DNA of 35,349 nt from Myxococcales bacterium (lineage in GTDB: Bacteria; Myxococcota_A; Polyangia; Polyangiales; Houyiibacteriaceae), in NCBI GenBank assembly GCA_019637115.1, contig JAHBWH010000077.1:1-35349 (forward strand), given 5' to 3'. Of this stretch, positions 26,342 through 34,989 are shown one piece after another; positions within the stretch are counted from its first letter, which is position 1, and every line of letters starts with the position of its first letter. Made by a program: the position numbers and the translations under genes. Below the pieces are notes generated by a model. The model was not told the DNA's origin. It ran no database searches and saw only the letters and a list, made by a program, of their open reading frames with translations.

Positions 26342-27991
26342 ATGCGAATGCGGATCGAAGTGGTCATCCTCGTCCTGCTCGGCGCGTGCTCCGGCGTCAT
26401 CGCCGATGCCCCGGGGGCCGACGGTCGCGAGCCGAGCGAGCGCGCTCCGGTGGATCCCAGCGCACCGCTCGTGTGCGATCCGACCTCGGAGGCGCCGCTT
26501 CCGGCCGGGATCTGGCGGCTTCAGCGCGCCGCGCTGACGAACACGCTGCGCGAGCTGCTCGGGCTCGACGAGGTCTCGCTCGAGCTCGCGCCCGACCCCG
26601 TCGGCGTGACCTTCGCGGGTGAGGTCGACGTCCTGCGGATGCGCGACGACGAGGTGAACGCGATCGCTCGCGACGCGGCGGCGCTCGCGGATCGCGCCAT
26701 GCGCGAAGGTACCCTCCTGCGACGGTTCCCTTGTCTGAGCGCGCCGGACGAGACCTGCAGAAGCGTCTTCGTCGCGGACTTCGGCCGCCTCGCGTTTCGT
26801 CGGCCGCTCACGCGCGACGAGCAGGCACGGTACGAGGCGCTCTTCTCGCTCGCGCAAGAGGAGCTCGGCGAGGGGCCGCAGGCGGTCGTAGAGGCCATGA
26901 TCCAATCACCCTCGCTGCTCTATCGGTCGGAGCTCGGCGCGGCTGAGCGGACTGGCATCGTGCGGATGACGGGCCACGAGCTCGCCGCGTGGCTCTCGTA
27001 CACGTTCACTGACGCGCCTCCCGATGAAGCGCTCGCGGCGTTGGCGGATCGCGACGCGCTCGACGCCTCGACGCTGCGCGAGCAGGTGAGCCGACTCGCC
27101 GCCGATCCGAGGTGGCGTGCGAAGAAGGCTCGGTTCCTGCGCGAGCTCCTCGACGTGTCGCACGTGGCGACGGTCGAGAAGGACCCCACGCGTTTCCCCG
27201 AGCACGCCGCGCTGCGCGCGAGCTTCGAGCGGGAGCTCGAGGCGTTGCTCGAGCGAGCGTTCGCAGGAGCCGAGGGTGGAGGCGCGGACCTCGGCTTGCT
27301 CTTCGACACTCGCGAGGCCTTCGTCGACGCCGCGTTGGCGGAGCACTACGGCGTCGCGGCGCCGCCCGGAGGCGAAGGCTGGGTGACGCTCCCCGAGGTC
27401 CGCCGCGGTCTGCTCCGACGAGCGGCTTTCTTGGCGGTTCACTCCGGCGTGGCCATCAGCTCGCCCATCACGCGCGGCTACGTGATCCGCACGCGGATCC
27501 TCTGCGACGTCATCCCCGATCCGCCGCCGGGCGCCAACACGTCGTTGCCGGATCCCGAGCCCGGCATGAGCGAGCGCGACCGCATCGACGCGGCCACGGG
27601 GAGCGGCTCCTGCGTGAGCTGCCACGCGCGAATGAACGATCTCGGCTTCGCGTTCGACGAGTTCGACGCCGTCGGTCGGCACCGCGACGTGGACGACCTC
27701 GGGGTGCCGCTCGACCTCTCCGGGATGCTCGCGGACACCCAGGACGTCGATGGTCCCTTCGACGATCCCGACGCGCTCTTCGACCGCCTGCGCGGCAGCC
27801 GACAGGTGGCCGAGTGCATGAGCCTGCAGGCGTTCCGTTTCCTGGCGGGGCGCGGCGCGACGTCCGGCGATCGCTGCACGACGCTCGACATGCTGAGCGC
27901 CGCGGGCGGCCCCGACGCGCTCGACTTCGACGCGCTGCTTGGCGCGTACGTCCACACCGACAATTTCGCCATGCGTGAGGTGACGCGATGA
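26342..27991 (+). CDS. DUF1592-family lipoprotein with a single CxxCH motif (second copy)
   Basis: 549 residues; the ATG at 26348 is an alternative two codons in. The lipoprotein signal ends in LLGAC. Segments match the first copy in order: WRLQRAALTNTLRELLGL, FGRLAFRRPLTRDEQARYEALF, MTGHELAAWLSYTFTDAPPDEAL, RGYVIRTRILCDVIPDPPPG, and CVSCH (424-428, bases 27611-27625) in GSGSCVSCHARMNDLGFAFDEFDAVGRHR. The CxxCH suggests c-type haem outside the cytoplasm. The two DUF1592 proteins are clearly related but too diverged for recent duplication. Its stop overlaps the start of the DUF1552 partner. Confidence 0.85.
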   Translation: MRMRIEVVILVLLGACSGVIADAPGADGREPSERAPVDPSAPLVCDPTSEAPLPAGIWRLQRAALTNTLRELLGLDEVSLELAPDPVGVTFAGEVDVLRMRDDEVNAIARDAAALADRAMREGTLLRRFPCLSAPDETCRSVFVADFGRLAFRRPLTRDEQARYEALFSLAQEELGEGPQAVVEAMIQSPSLLYRSELGAAERTGIVRMTGHELAAWLSYTFTDAPPDEALAALADRDALDASTLREQVSRLAADPRWRAKKARFLRELLDVSHVATVEKDPTRFPEHAALRASFERELEALLERAFAGAEGGGADLGLLFDTREAFVDAALAEHYGVAAPPGGEGWVTLPEVRRGLLRRAAFLAVHSGVAISSPITRGYVIRTRILCDVIPDPPPGANTSLPDPEPGMSERDRIDAATGSGSCVSCHARMNDLGFAFDEFDAVGRHRDVDDLGVPLDLSGMLADTQDVDGPFDDPDALFDRLRGSRQVAECMSLQAFRFLAGRGATSGDRCTTLDMLSAAGGPDALDFDALLGAYVHTDNFAMREVTR

Positions 27992-29376
27992 TCAGTCGAC
28001 GAGGGTTCCTACGAGGCTCGCTCTTCACGACGGCGGGCGCTGCCCTCGGCGGCGGGCTCGTCTTTCGATCTGCGCAGCGGGCGATGGCCGACGAGGGGCG
28101 CGCGGCGAAGCGCTTCATCTTCATCGGCTCCTCGAGCGGATGCGTCCCCGACCAATACTGGCCGAACGGCGCGACTCGCTTCAACTACAGCACCGAGCCC
28201 CTCGAGCGTCACGCCGCGTCGGTGTCGATCCTCCGCGGGGTGAGCATGACCAACGGCGGCGACCACCGGCCCTACGTGAAGGCGACGGGCAGCCGTGATC
28301 GCGACACCCACCCCTCGATCGACCAGCTCATCGCGCAGGCTCACCGCGCGAGCGGCTACGACCGGCCGCCGCTGGTGCTCTGCGGCGCGTCGAAGAACGA
28401 GAACCTCCGCGGCTGGCTGAGCTTCGGCATGGACGGCGTCCGCGTCCTCCCCGAGCGGGAGCCGGCGCGCGCGTTCGCGACCGTGTTCGGTCGCGAGCCT
28501 TCGGCGAGCGGGGCGCCCGCGCCTGCGCCCTCGAGTGGTCCGGGGCCACGCGATCGTGTCCGGCGCGCGATCCTCGAGACGGTGCGCGACGACCTGGAGC
28601 GGCTGGACGAGCGCCTCGGCGCTCGCGAGCGGATCCGCCTGCAGGAGCACTCCGACGCCGTCGGCCGCTTGCTCGCGCGCTTCGAGTCGGGCGGCGACGC
28701 TCCGCGTGGCCCGATCTCCGGGGCGTGCGGGGAAGGCGAGGGGGTCTTCGCGTCGCCGCCCGAGCACTACCTCGCGAGGTGCATGCGGCACATGGACCTC
28801 ATCGCCCTCGCGTTCGCCTGCGACGAACGTCGCGTCGCGAGCTTCATGATGACGCCGCTCGGGCACGACAACATGCGCCCCAACCACTATCGGGGTGACG
28901 CGTACCTCGGGGGCGCAAGCGCGGTGCCCGGGTTGAGCGCGGCGGACCAGCTGGCAGACGGTCTGCCGGGCGATCTTCACCAATCGGTCGCCCACCATTG
29001 GGCGTCGAACGAGTCCTTCGCGCGCGCGCTCGCCCAGATTCATCGAGCGGAGGCGGCCGTCGTCGCCTATCTGATCGACCGCCTGCAGGGCATCCCGGAC
29101 CCGGCAGGCGGGAGCGTCTTCGATCACACCGCGATCGTCTGGTACAACGAGCACGCCGATCCGAATCACGGCGTGAACGCGGGCCGAGGGGCGTTCCCGA
29201 CCGTGATCGCCGCGGGGTCGCAGATGGGCCTCGACGTCGGCGGTTACCGCGACCTTCGAGGCGGCTCGGGGGGCGAGGTGCACGGGCGCATCCTCCTCTC
29301 GGTAGCGGACCGCGTCGGCGCGCCGCTCTCGCAGTTCGGGACCCACACCGAGCGCTTCTCCGCGATCCTCGCGTGA
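27988..29376 (+). CDS. DUF1552 protein, Tat-exported (second copy)
   Basis: 462 residues. The ATG overlaps the DUF1592 stop (27988-27991) and is preceded by GAGGTGA, the same ribosome motif used at the first pair. Twin-arginine signal SRRGFLRGSLFTTAGAALGG. Family features are FIFIGSSSGCVPDQYWP, HPSIDQLIAQ, HMDLIALAFACDERRVASFMM, FDHTAIVWYNEHADPNHG and TVIAAG. Where HxxSHH is expected it reads LHQSVAHHWAS. Function unknown. Gene order is DUF1592 then DUF1552, as in the first pair, so the two products probably form a functional unit in the periplasm or at the outer membrane. Confidence 0.85.
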   Translation: MISRRGFLRGSLFTTAGAALGGGLVFRSAQRAMADEGRAAKRFIFIGSSSGCVPDQYWPNGATRFNYSTEPLERHAASVSILRGVSMTNGGDHRPYVKATGSRDRDTHPSIDQLIAQAHRASGYDRPPLVLCGASKNENLRGWLSFGMDGVRVLPEREPARAFATVFGREPSASGAPAPAPSSGPGPRDRVRRAILETVRDDLERLDERLGARERIRLQEHSDAVGRLLARFESGGDAPRGPISGACGEGEGVFASPPEHYLARCMRHMDLIALAFACDERRVASFMMTPLGHDNMRPNHYRGDAYLGGASAVPGLSAADQLADGLPGDLHQSVAHHWASNESFARALAQIHRAEAAVVAYLIDRLQGIPDPAGGSVFDHTAIVWYNEHADPNHGVNAGRGAFPTVIAAGSQMGLDVGGYRDLRGGSGGEVHGRILLSVADRVGAPLSQFGTHTERFSAILA

Positions 29377-29392
29377 TCCGGCCCCACGCGGC

Positions 29393-30946
29393 TCAAGGGC
29401 TCGGTCGCATCGCGCGGCGCGAGACCGCGTCGCCGTCCCAGCACGCGAGCTCGCCGGAGGTCTCCAGCGCGCAGACGCGCCCTGCGAGGCAACCGAAGCC
29501 GCCTTCGGCCGGGAGCGGGATCTCGCGCCATGGCGTGGGCGCGAGCTGGAGCGCGCGGCAGTGGATCGCGCCGTCGCCGCGTACGCAGAGGTCGCTCCCG
29601 CAAAGCAGAGCGTCGTCGACGCGCGTCGGCGGGGCCTCGAGCGGGCGGGGCGTCGCGTCGAGGTCTGCCGTGGCTCCCCAGCACACGATCGCCTCCGACT
29701 CGAGCGCCGCGCATCGAGGACCGTCGCCTCCGATCAGCCATCGCGCCGGATCGAGGCCGATCCGCCTCGGCGTCTCCACGAGCTCCGACTCGCCGACCAC
29801 TCGCCCCCAGCACCAGACCTCACCGTCGATCGTGAGCGCGCACGGGCTGTGGGTCCCGGAGAACGAGCGCACGGGAGGGAGCCCTTCGACCCGGACGGGG
29901 TCGTTGCTCTTGGTCTGCTCGCCGTCTTCCACGAGGACGGCACCGCCCCAGCGGTACAACGTGCTCCCCACGAGGGCGTAGCTCGAGTAGCTCTCTCCGG
30001 CGGCGACCTCGACCAGGTCGCGCAGCGGCAGGCGCTGCGGCGAGGTGTAGTACACGGCGCCCGCGCGTCCGTTCCCCATCTGGCCGAGGTAGTTCGTGCC
30101 CCAGCAGCTCGCGCGGCCGCCGACGTGGACCCCGCAGCAATGCCGCGGTCCGCAGCCGACGCTCACCATGTCGTCCGCCAGCGACCAGACCGGCTCATCG
30201 CTCGACGTCCGACTCCCGTCTCCGAAGATCGCGGTCGAGTTGTTGCCCACGCAGGCGAAGCGGCCGTCGCCGTGGAGCACGCAGGTCGAGCCGACGCCCT
30301 CGTGGATGGAGGGAGTCGCGCGCCATGGCGCGCAGCCGAAGTCGTAGTCGCAGTAGCTGCGCTCGTCGCAGGCGCCCTCGCGCACCCTCGGTACACAGCT
30401 CCCCTCGACGCACGCCATCTCGGCGCAGTCGGCGACCTCGATCGCGGCGCAATCCGACGCGCTCGCGCAGGCTTCGCCGCACTCGGGGCCCGCGGTCGGT
30501 GAGACGCAGCGATCCGGTACACATCGACCCTGGCCCTGGCAGACGCTCCCCTCGGGGCATTGGACGCTCCGGCATGCGCTCGAGAGCGAGACGACCACGG
30601 TCATGCGGCGATCGACGATCGTCACCCACGTCTGATCGTGCAGAGGTTCGCCTCGGGGGGTCGTCAGCGCGAGCTCGAGCTTTCGCGCATCGGTCGACGG
30701 TCGAAGCTGGTGACGGCCCACGAGCTCGCTCGTCAGCGCCGTGGGCTCGTCGAAGCAGCGCTCGACCACCGAGTCGTCCGATGGGAAGGTGGTCTGGATG
30801 CAGCCCACGTCGACGCCGCCGACGTAGTCGGAGACGAGCACGATCGACACCTCGACCTCGCCGCGTCCGCACGCTGCGACGAGCGCCGCCGCGACGCAGA
30901 GCCCGAGCTTCTCCAGCGCTCGCCGAATCAGACGGTGCCCGGTCAT
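29393..30946 (-). CDS. RCC1-like repeat lipoprotein
   Basis: 517 residues from the ATG at 30946, the start that gives a lipoprotein signal (MTGHRLIRRALEKLG, lipobox AAC). The N-terminal domain (about 30-135) is unrecognised. A Cys-rich segment (about 135-215: CRSVQCPEGSVCQGQGRCVPDRC, CGEACASASDC) follows the pattern of myxobacterial outer-surface proteins. The rest has regulator-of-chromosome-condensation-like repeats predicting a beta-propeller: STCVLHGDGRFACVGNN, HCCGVHVGGRASCWGTN, SPCALTIDGEVWCWGR, RVCALETSGELACWDGD. Each repeat brings Cys, likely as disulphides. Secreted adhesion or recognition is plausible. The start codon lies in a 14-bp inverted repeat. Confidence 0.82.
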   Translation of the reverse strand: MTGHRLIRRALEKLGLCVAAALVAACGRGEVEVSIVLVSDYVGGVDVGCIQTTFPSDDSVVERCFDEPTALTSELVGRHQLRPSTDARKLELALTTPRGEPLHDQTWVTIVDRRMTVVVSLSSACRSVQCPEGSVCQGQGRCVPDRCVSPTAGPECGEACASASDCAAIEVADCAEMACVEGSCVPRVREGACDERSYCDYDFGCAPWRATPSIHEGVGSTCVLHGDGRFACVGNNSTAIFGDGSRTSSDEPVWSLADDMVSVGCGPRHCCGVHVGGRASCWGTNYLGQMGNGRAGAVYYTSPQRLPLRDLVEVAAGESYSSYALVGSTLYRWGGAVLVEDGEQTKSNDPVRVEGLPPVRSFSGTHSPCALTIDGEVWCWGRVVGESELVETPRRIGLDPARWLIGGDGPRCAALESEAIVCWGATADLDATPRPLEAPPTRVDDALLCGSDLCVRGDGAIHCRALQLAPTPWREIPLPAEGGFGCLAGRVCALETSGELACWDGDAVSRRAMRPSP

Positions 30947-30980
30947 GCTGTGCACGGCATCACCGCGCACAGCATGACCG
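30940..30980 (-). promoter_or_regulatory. 14-bp inverted repeat enclosing the lipoprotein start codon
   Basis: Arms 30940-30953 and 30967-30980 are perfect complements (on the transcript CGGTCATGCTGTGC and GCACAGCATGACCG) with a 13-base centre that can itself form a three-pair stem. The ATG of the RCC1-like gene (30944-30946) is inside the 3' arm, so the transcript could fold to hide the start. A short frame ending ATGCTGTGC..CACAGCATGA overlaps that ATG as ATGA. Confidence 0.5.
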
Positions 30981-31151
30981 CGCGCTGCTCGGAGAGGCGT
31001 CCGGCATTCTCCCACATCGCCCTGCAAGATAGCAGCTCGTCGTGTGCGACGTCCGCATGCCTCTTGCCTCCATACGCGACCGGACGGCGCGACTCGGGAC
31101 CGCCCGGACGACGCAGGTCGCCCGGCGTCGAAGCTGGGGCGCCGAGCGAGA

Positions 31152-31862
31152 TCAGCCGTCGCAGCGGTCGGCGTCGTGGACGCCATCCTCGCAGAAGCTC
31201 GTGCCGATCGGGAACGAGCCCCCGACGAGCGACCGACAGTCGGGGACCCACACCTCACAACGGGAGACGACGGTGGGCCCTGCGCACCCGCCGGCGGCGC
31301 AGGGCTCTCGTGGCGCCGGGAGCGGCGCCCAGGGGAGCGAGGGCTCCGCGCTCCAGATCTCCGACGACGTCCACTCGGCCATCACGTCGGTCGAGGGCTC
31401 GACCGCGTGCCAGCGGGAACGGCGGCCGGAGAAGAACGGGTCGGGGAAGAGCAGCCAATGGTGGGGGAGCTCGCCAGGGTTCGCGTTGGCACAGGCGTCG
31501 TCGCTGCGATCGGGAGGGCAATAGACCAACCGGAGGCGCAGCTCTCCGGGGCCATCCTCGCTGACGACGGAGAACGAGAGGTCTGCGCCCTCCGGATCGT
31601 CGTACCGTCCGACGGACGCGGCCTCTTGGCGCTCGCGATCGACCAACCAACGCGCGTCGAACGCGAAGGCGTCGCCGCGGGCGACCTGCACCAGTACCCG
31701 CGTGCCGACGGGTCGTGGGGGAAGCCGCAGCCGCACCTCGAGCGTGGCCCCGGCAGGCTCGTGAGCGCAGGATGCCGCGAGGAGCGCGAGGACGACCCAC
31801 GGCGACGCGCGCGTCGCCGTGGCGCTGGGGCGGACGGGGCGGATGCGGCGCGGGGCGTTCAT
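31152..31862 (-). CDS. Lipoprotein with Cys-rich C-terminus, function unknown
   Basis: 236 residues from the ATG at 31862, which overlaps the stop of the TPR/PEGA gene (ATGA) and starts a basic, long-n-region signal with lipobox ASC. The mature protein has a beta-rich N-terminal part (ATLEVRLRLPPRPVGTRVLVQVARGD, ADLSFSVVSEDGPGELRLRLVYCPP) and a C-terminal segment with six to eight Cys (CAAGGCAGPTVVSRCEVWVPDC, TSFCEDGVHDADRCDG). No family recognised. Translational coupling suggests it works with the TPR/PEGA protein. Followed 205 bp later by the RCC1-like lipoprotein. Confidence 0.72.
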   Translation of the reverse strand: MNAPRRIRPVRPSATATRASPWVVLALLAASCAHEPAGATLEVRLRLPPRPVGTRVLVQVARGDAFAFDARWLVDRERQEAASVGRYDDPEGADLSFSVVSEDGPGELRLRLVYCPPDRSDDACANANPGELPHHWLLFPDPFFSGRRSRWHAVEPSTDVMAEWTSSEIWSAEPSLPWAPLPAPREPCAAGGCAGPTVVSRCEVWVPDCRSLVGGSFPIGTSFCEDGVHDADRCDG

Positions 31863-32596
31863 AGCCGCAGCACCGTGGTGGCGAGCGGTGGCGGCAGCTC
31901 CCCGTCGCTGCGGCGCGCCATCACCACGCCGAACACGGTCGCGGCGAGGACGACCCCCACCACGACGCCGACGACGGCGGGCCATCGAGAACGCGTCGAG
32001 GCGACCGGCTCCGGCTCCAAGATCACGTCGAGGCGGAACGTGCTCCGCTCGGACACGGCGCCCCGCCACGTGAACGGACGGAAACCGGCACGGAGCACCA
32101 GCACGCTGCGTTGCCCGCCGACGACCTCCACGCGCAGCGGTCGTGAGCCATCGTCCTCGCGGGCTTCGCCGTCGACCTCGACCTCGTGGGGGGCTTCTTC
32201 GAGGTAGAGTTCGAGGTGCGCCAAGCGTCCTTGGGACTCTTCACGGAGCGTCTCGACGCCAGCTCGCTCCTCCGAGCTCATCGCCGCGGCGTGCTCCGAG
32301 AGGAGACGGTCGAACGCATCGCGCGCCTCTCGATGACGCTCGAGCGCTCGGAAGGCGAGCCCCGCGTTGTACAGCGCAGACCACGCGCCCGAGCGCGCGT
32401 ACGACTCCGAGAACGCCTGCGCGGCGTCCGCCCAGCGGAGCTCGACGGCGGCGAGCTCGCCTTCGTCGAAGGCGCGCCTGGCGGCCTCGACGTCGGGCTC
32501 ATCGGGGACGTGGGGCCGTGCCTGCGCAGCGCTGGTGGAGCTCGTGAGGAGGAGCGCGATCACGAAAGTCGTTGGGTGACGAGCGCTGGCCAACAT
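31859..32596 (-). CDS. Exported TPR/PEGA-type protein with C-terminal membrane segment
   Basis: 245 residues from the ATG at 32596 (GGAG nearby), with a cleavable signal ending AAQA. Residues about 35-100 resemble tetratricopeptide repeats (RRAFDEGELAAVELRWADAAQAFSESYARS, ALYNAGLAFRALERHREARDAFDRLL). About 125-190 resembles a PEGA-like beta domain (HEVEVDGEAREDDGSRPLRVEV, LVLRAGFRPF). A transmembrane helix at about 208-230 (PAVVGVVVGVVLAATVFGVVM) anchors it. This architecture is common next to Ser/Thr kinase genes in myxobacteria. It diverges from the kinase at 32631 with only 34 bp between starts, so the promoters overlap. Confidence 0.78.
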   Translation of the reverse strand: MLASARHPTTFVIALLLTSSTSAAQARPHVPDEPDVEAARRAFDEGELAAVELRWADAAQAFSESYARSGAWSALYNAGLAFRALERHREARDAFDRLLSEHAAAMSSEERAGVETLREESQGRLAHLELYLEEAPHEVEVDGEAREDDGSRPLRVEVVGGQRSVLVLRAGFRPFTWRGAVSERSTFRLDVILEPEPVASTRSRWPAVVGVVVGVVLAATVFGVVMARRSDGELPPPLATTVLRL

Positions 32597-32630
32597 TGCT
32601 CCGCTAACCCCCGAGCGATATCCTATTCCC

Positions 32631-34097
32631 GTGCGTGGTGTCGAGCTTCGTGCGGGCGATCGGCTCGGACGCTTCGAGGTCCTGTTCCCGCTCGCCAGCG
32701 GCGGCATGGCGAGCGTCTACGTGGGGCGCCACACCGAGCGCGCGTTCCGCCGGCCCGTGGCGCTGAAGGTGGTGTTTCCCCACCTGACGCGCGACGAGGC
32801 GTTCGTCGACATGTTCCTCGACGAGGCGGGGATCGCGTCGACCATCCAGAGCCCCCACGTCGTTCGCACGCTCGACGTGAGCCGCGATGAGGACGGGACG
32901 CTCTCGATGGCGATGGACCTCGTCATTGGCGGGTCGCTGCGAGAGCTCCTCGGCGCCGCGCCGCTCCCCACGGACGTGGCCCTCTCGATCCTGCGTGACC
33001 TCGCGTACGGTCTCCGCGACACACACGTCGCGGCGGGGCCCGCGGGCGAGCCGCTCGAGATCGTTCACCGCGACGTCTCTCCGCACAACGTGCTCGTCGG
33101 TCTCGACGGCGTCGCGAAGCTCGCAGACTTCGGCATCGCCCGCGCGGTGGGGCGTATCTCCCGCACGGAGACCGGGCAGCTCAAGGGGAAGATGGCGTAC
33201 CTCTCGCCGGAGCAGATCCGCTCGCAGCCGGTCGACGCGAGGAGCGACCTCTTCGCGTTCGGTGCCGTCGCGTGGGAGGCGCTGGTCGGCGAGCAGCTCT
33301 TCCCGGTCGACAACCCGCTCGCGGCGGTTCGGAAGATCACGATGGAGCCCATCCCGTCGATCGCCGATCACGCCGATCTGCCCGACGAGGTCGTCGCGTT
33401 CATCGACGCCTGCCTCGAGCGCGAGCCGGCGGACCGCCTGTCCTCCGTCGAGGCCGCCGCGCGGCTCGAGGAGATGCCCGAGGCGCTCTTCGCGAGCCGC
33501 GCGCGGGTCGGCGCGCACGTGAGCAGCGTGCTCGAAGCCCGCCTCGAGGCGCTCCAGCGCCGCCTCCACGCAGCGTTCGCGGACGAGCGGGGGCGTGCCG
33601 AGGGGCCCGAGGAGGGCGGGCGCGAGGACGAAGGCGGCGCGCCGCAGGAGCACGCGATCGTCGACACGAAGCCTCCGCGCCCGCGTCGCGCGCTCCTGCC
33701 CGTCGTCTTCGTCGCGTCACTCGCGCTCCTCGCGGCCTGGGGGCTCCACTGGGTGCTCGGCAGCGACGCTCCCTCCTCCGGCTTGCGCTCCTCGGGCCTG
33801 GTGGACGAGGCGACCGTGGAGCCGGCCGCGGTGGCGGCGCCCGCGGCGGTGGCGCCTCCGGCTCGCGAGCCCGAACCGTCGGATCCCAGCTCGCGCCTCG
33901 ATGGACCTCCGAGCGAGGTCTCGACTGCTCCGGAGCCGACACGCTCGACGACCCCGCGCGCGGCGTCTCGTCGACGCCCCCGAGCGCCAGAGCCAGTCGT
34001 CGCGCCGTCGACGCCGGCGGAGTCGCCCCCTCCTGCGCGGCCGGGCGTTCGGCTCTTGGGGCGTGACCACTTCGACCGCGTGCTCGAGGGCGACTGA
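32631..34097 (+). CDS. Membrane-anchored Ser/Thr protein kinase
   Basis: 488 residues with a GTG start at 32631. Hanks kinase domain at about 13-285: glycine loop LASGGMASVYVG, Lys46 in VALKVVF, Glu65 in the C-helix, HRDVSPHNVLV (His146, Asp148, Asn153), DFG at 166-168, the activation segment ending GKMAYLSPEQ, and SDLFAFGAVAWEAL. All catalytic residues are present, so it should be active. An acidic linker leads to one transmembrane segment (355-376), then an Ala/Pro/Ser-rich extracellular tail without a sensor domain. It phosphorylates cytoplasmic targets; the divergent TPR/PEGA operon is the obvious genetic partner. The last 18 bases of the gene are duplicated downstream. Confidence 0.9.
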   Translation: MRGVELRAGDRLGRFEVLFPLASGGMASVYVGRHTERAFRRPVALKVVFPHLTRDEAFVDMFLDEAGIASTIQSPHVVRTLDVSRDEDGTLSMAMDLVIGGSLRELLGAAPLPTDVALSILRDLAYGLRDTHVAAGPAGEPLEIVHRDVSPHNVLVGLDGVAKLADFGIARAVGRISRTETGQLKGKMAYLSPEQIRSQPVDARSDLFAFGAVAWEALVGEQLFPVDNPLAAVRKITMEPIPSIADHADLPDEVVAFIDACLEREPADRLSSVEAAARLEEMPEALFASRARVGAHVSSVLEARLEALQRRLHAAFADERGRAEGPEEGGREDEGGAPQEHAIVDTKPPRPRRALLPVVFVASLALLAAWGLHWVLGSDAPSSGLRSSGLVDEATVEPAAVAAPAAVAPPAREPEPSDPSSRLDGPPSEVSTAPEPTRSTTPRAASRRRPRAPEPVVAPSTPAESPPPARPGVRLLGRDHFDRVLEGD

Positions 34098-34219
34098 GCA
34101 TCCGGAACGACCAGGCTCGCCTCATGGGGTCGGAAGCACGCCCTCATGACACGTCGACGTGCTCGAGGGCGACTGAGCGTCCGGAACGACCGGGCTCGCC
34201 TCATGGGGTCGGAAGCACG
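34080..34219 (+). repeat. 61-bp direct repeat duplicating the kinase gene end
   Basis: 34080-34140 and 34159-34219 match at 59 of 61 positions. The first copy contains the last five codons and stop of the kinase gene plus 43 bp downstream. The second is non-coding. Confidence 0.9.
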
Positions 34220-34230
34220 TCGACGTGTCA
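34147..34230. repeat. 17-bp inverted repeat with palindromic core
   Basis: TGACACGTCGACGTGCT (34147-34163) and its perfect complement (34214-34230), 50 bp apart, bracket most of the second 61-bp copy. Each arm holds the self-palindrome ACGTCGACGT. Position between a plus-strand kinase gene and a minus-strand exporter gene would allow use as a bidirectional terminator, but there is no T-run. Confidence 0.7.
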
Positions 34231-34242
34231 CGTGGGCGCCGA

Positions 34243-34989
34243 TCAGGCGACGCCGAGCACGCTCAGCATCGCGCAGGCGGTCATCACGCCGTAGGTGATC
34301 CGGACGCTCTGGGCGTCGTCGAGGTGCGTGCGCGCGCGGCGGCCGAGGAGGTTGCCCAGCAGAATCGCCGCCGCGACGAGGGTCGCGTCCCGGAGCACCG
34401 CCACGTCGACGAGCCCACCGACCCCGTAGGCCGAGATGCGCGCCACGTGCATCGAGACCGCCACCATCGACGCGCCGACGACGAAGCGCTCGTGCTTGAA
34501 GCCGGCCGCGAGCAGGAGCGAGCTGAGGATGAGGGCGCCGCCGCCGCCCGTGGCCGTGAGCACCCCCGCGGCGAAGGTCGCGGGGACGATCGCGCGTGGG
34601 CCAGGGGTGTGCGCGAGCCATGGCAGGCGCGCCGAGAGCTCGGGGCGCCGCATCACGAGCTCGCGCGCGACCGCCAAGCCGACCGCGAAGACGAGCAGCA
34701 GACGTAGCGCAAGCTCGGGCAGCGCGACGGCGACGAAGCCGCCGACGAGCGCGCCCGGGACGGCGCCGCCGATGAACGGGAGGATCGGACGAAACATCAG
34801 GTGTCGGCGGTAGAGCGCGAGCCGGTGCAGGTTGCCGAGCAAGAGCGCGGGGGCCGCGACCGCCAGCGCGCGCTGTGGATCCCACCAGAGCGCCAGCGCC
34901 AGCGTGAGCAAGAGACCCCCGCCGAGCCCCGCGAGGGTCGTCAGCGCGCCGGCGAGCGTGCCGAGCACCAAGAGTGCGACGACTTCCAT
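34243..34989 (-). CDS. TauE/SafE-family sulfite/anion exporter
   Basis: 248 residues, nearly all hydrophobic, with seven to eight transmembrane segments. The family's duplicated signature is visible as LAGALTTLAGLGGGLLLTLALAL in the first half and FAAGVLTATGGGGALILSSLLLAAG in the second, each with the Gly-rich loop. TauE/SafE proteins export sulfite, sulfoacetate or related small organic anions across the inner membrane. The specific substrate is not readable here. It is divergent from a LysR-type regulator at 35292, the usual arrangement for LysR control of a neighbouring transporter. Confidence 0.87.
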   Translation of the reverse strand: MEVVALLVLGTLAGALTTLAGLGGGLLLTLALALWWDPQRALAVAAPALLLGNLHRLALYRRHLMFRPILPFIGGAVPGALVGGFVAVALPELALRLLLVFAVGLAVARELVMRRPELSARLPWLAHTPGPRAIVPATFAAGVLTATGGGGALILSSLLLAAGFKHERFVVGASMVAVSMHVARISAYGVGGLVDVAVLRDATLVAAAILLGNLLGRRARTHLDDAQSVRITYGVMTACAMLSVLGVA

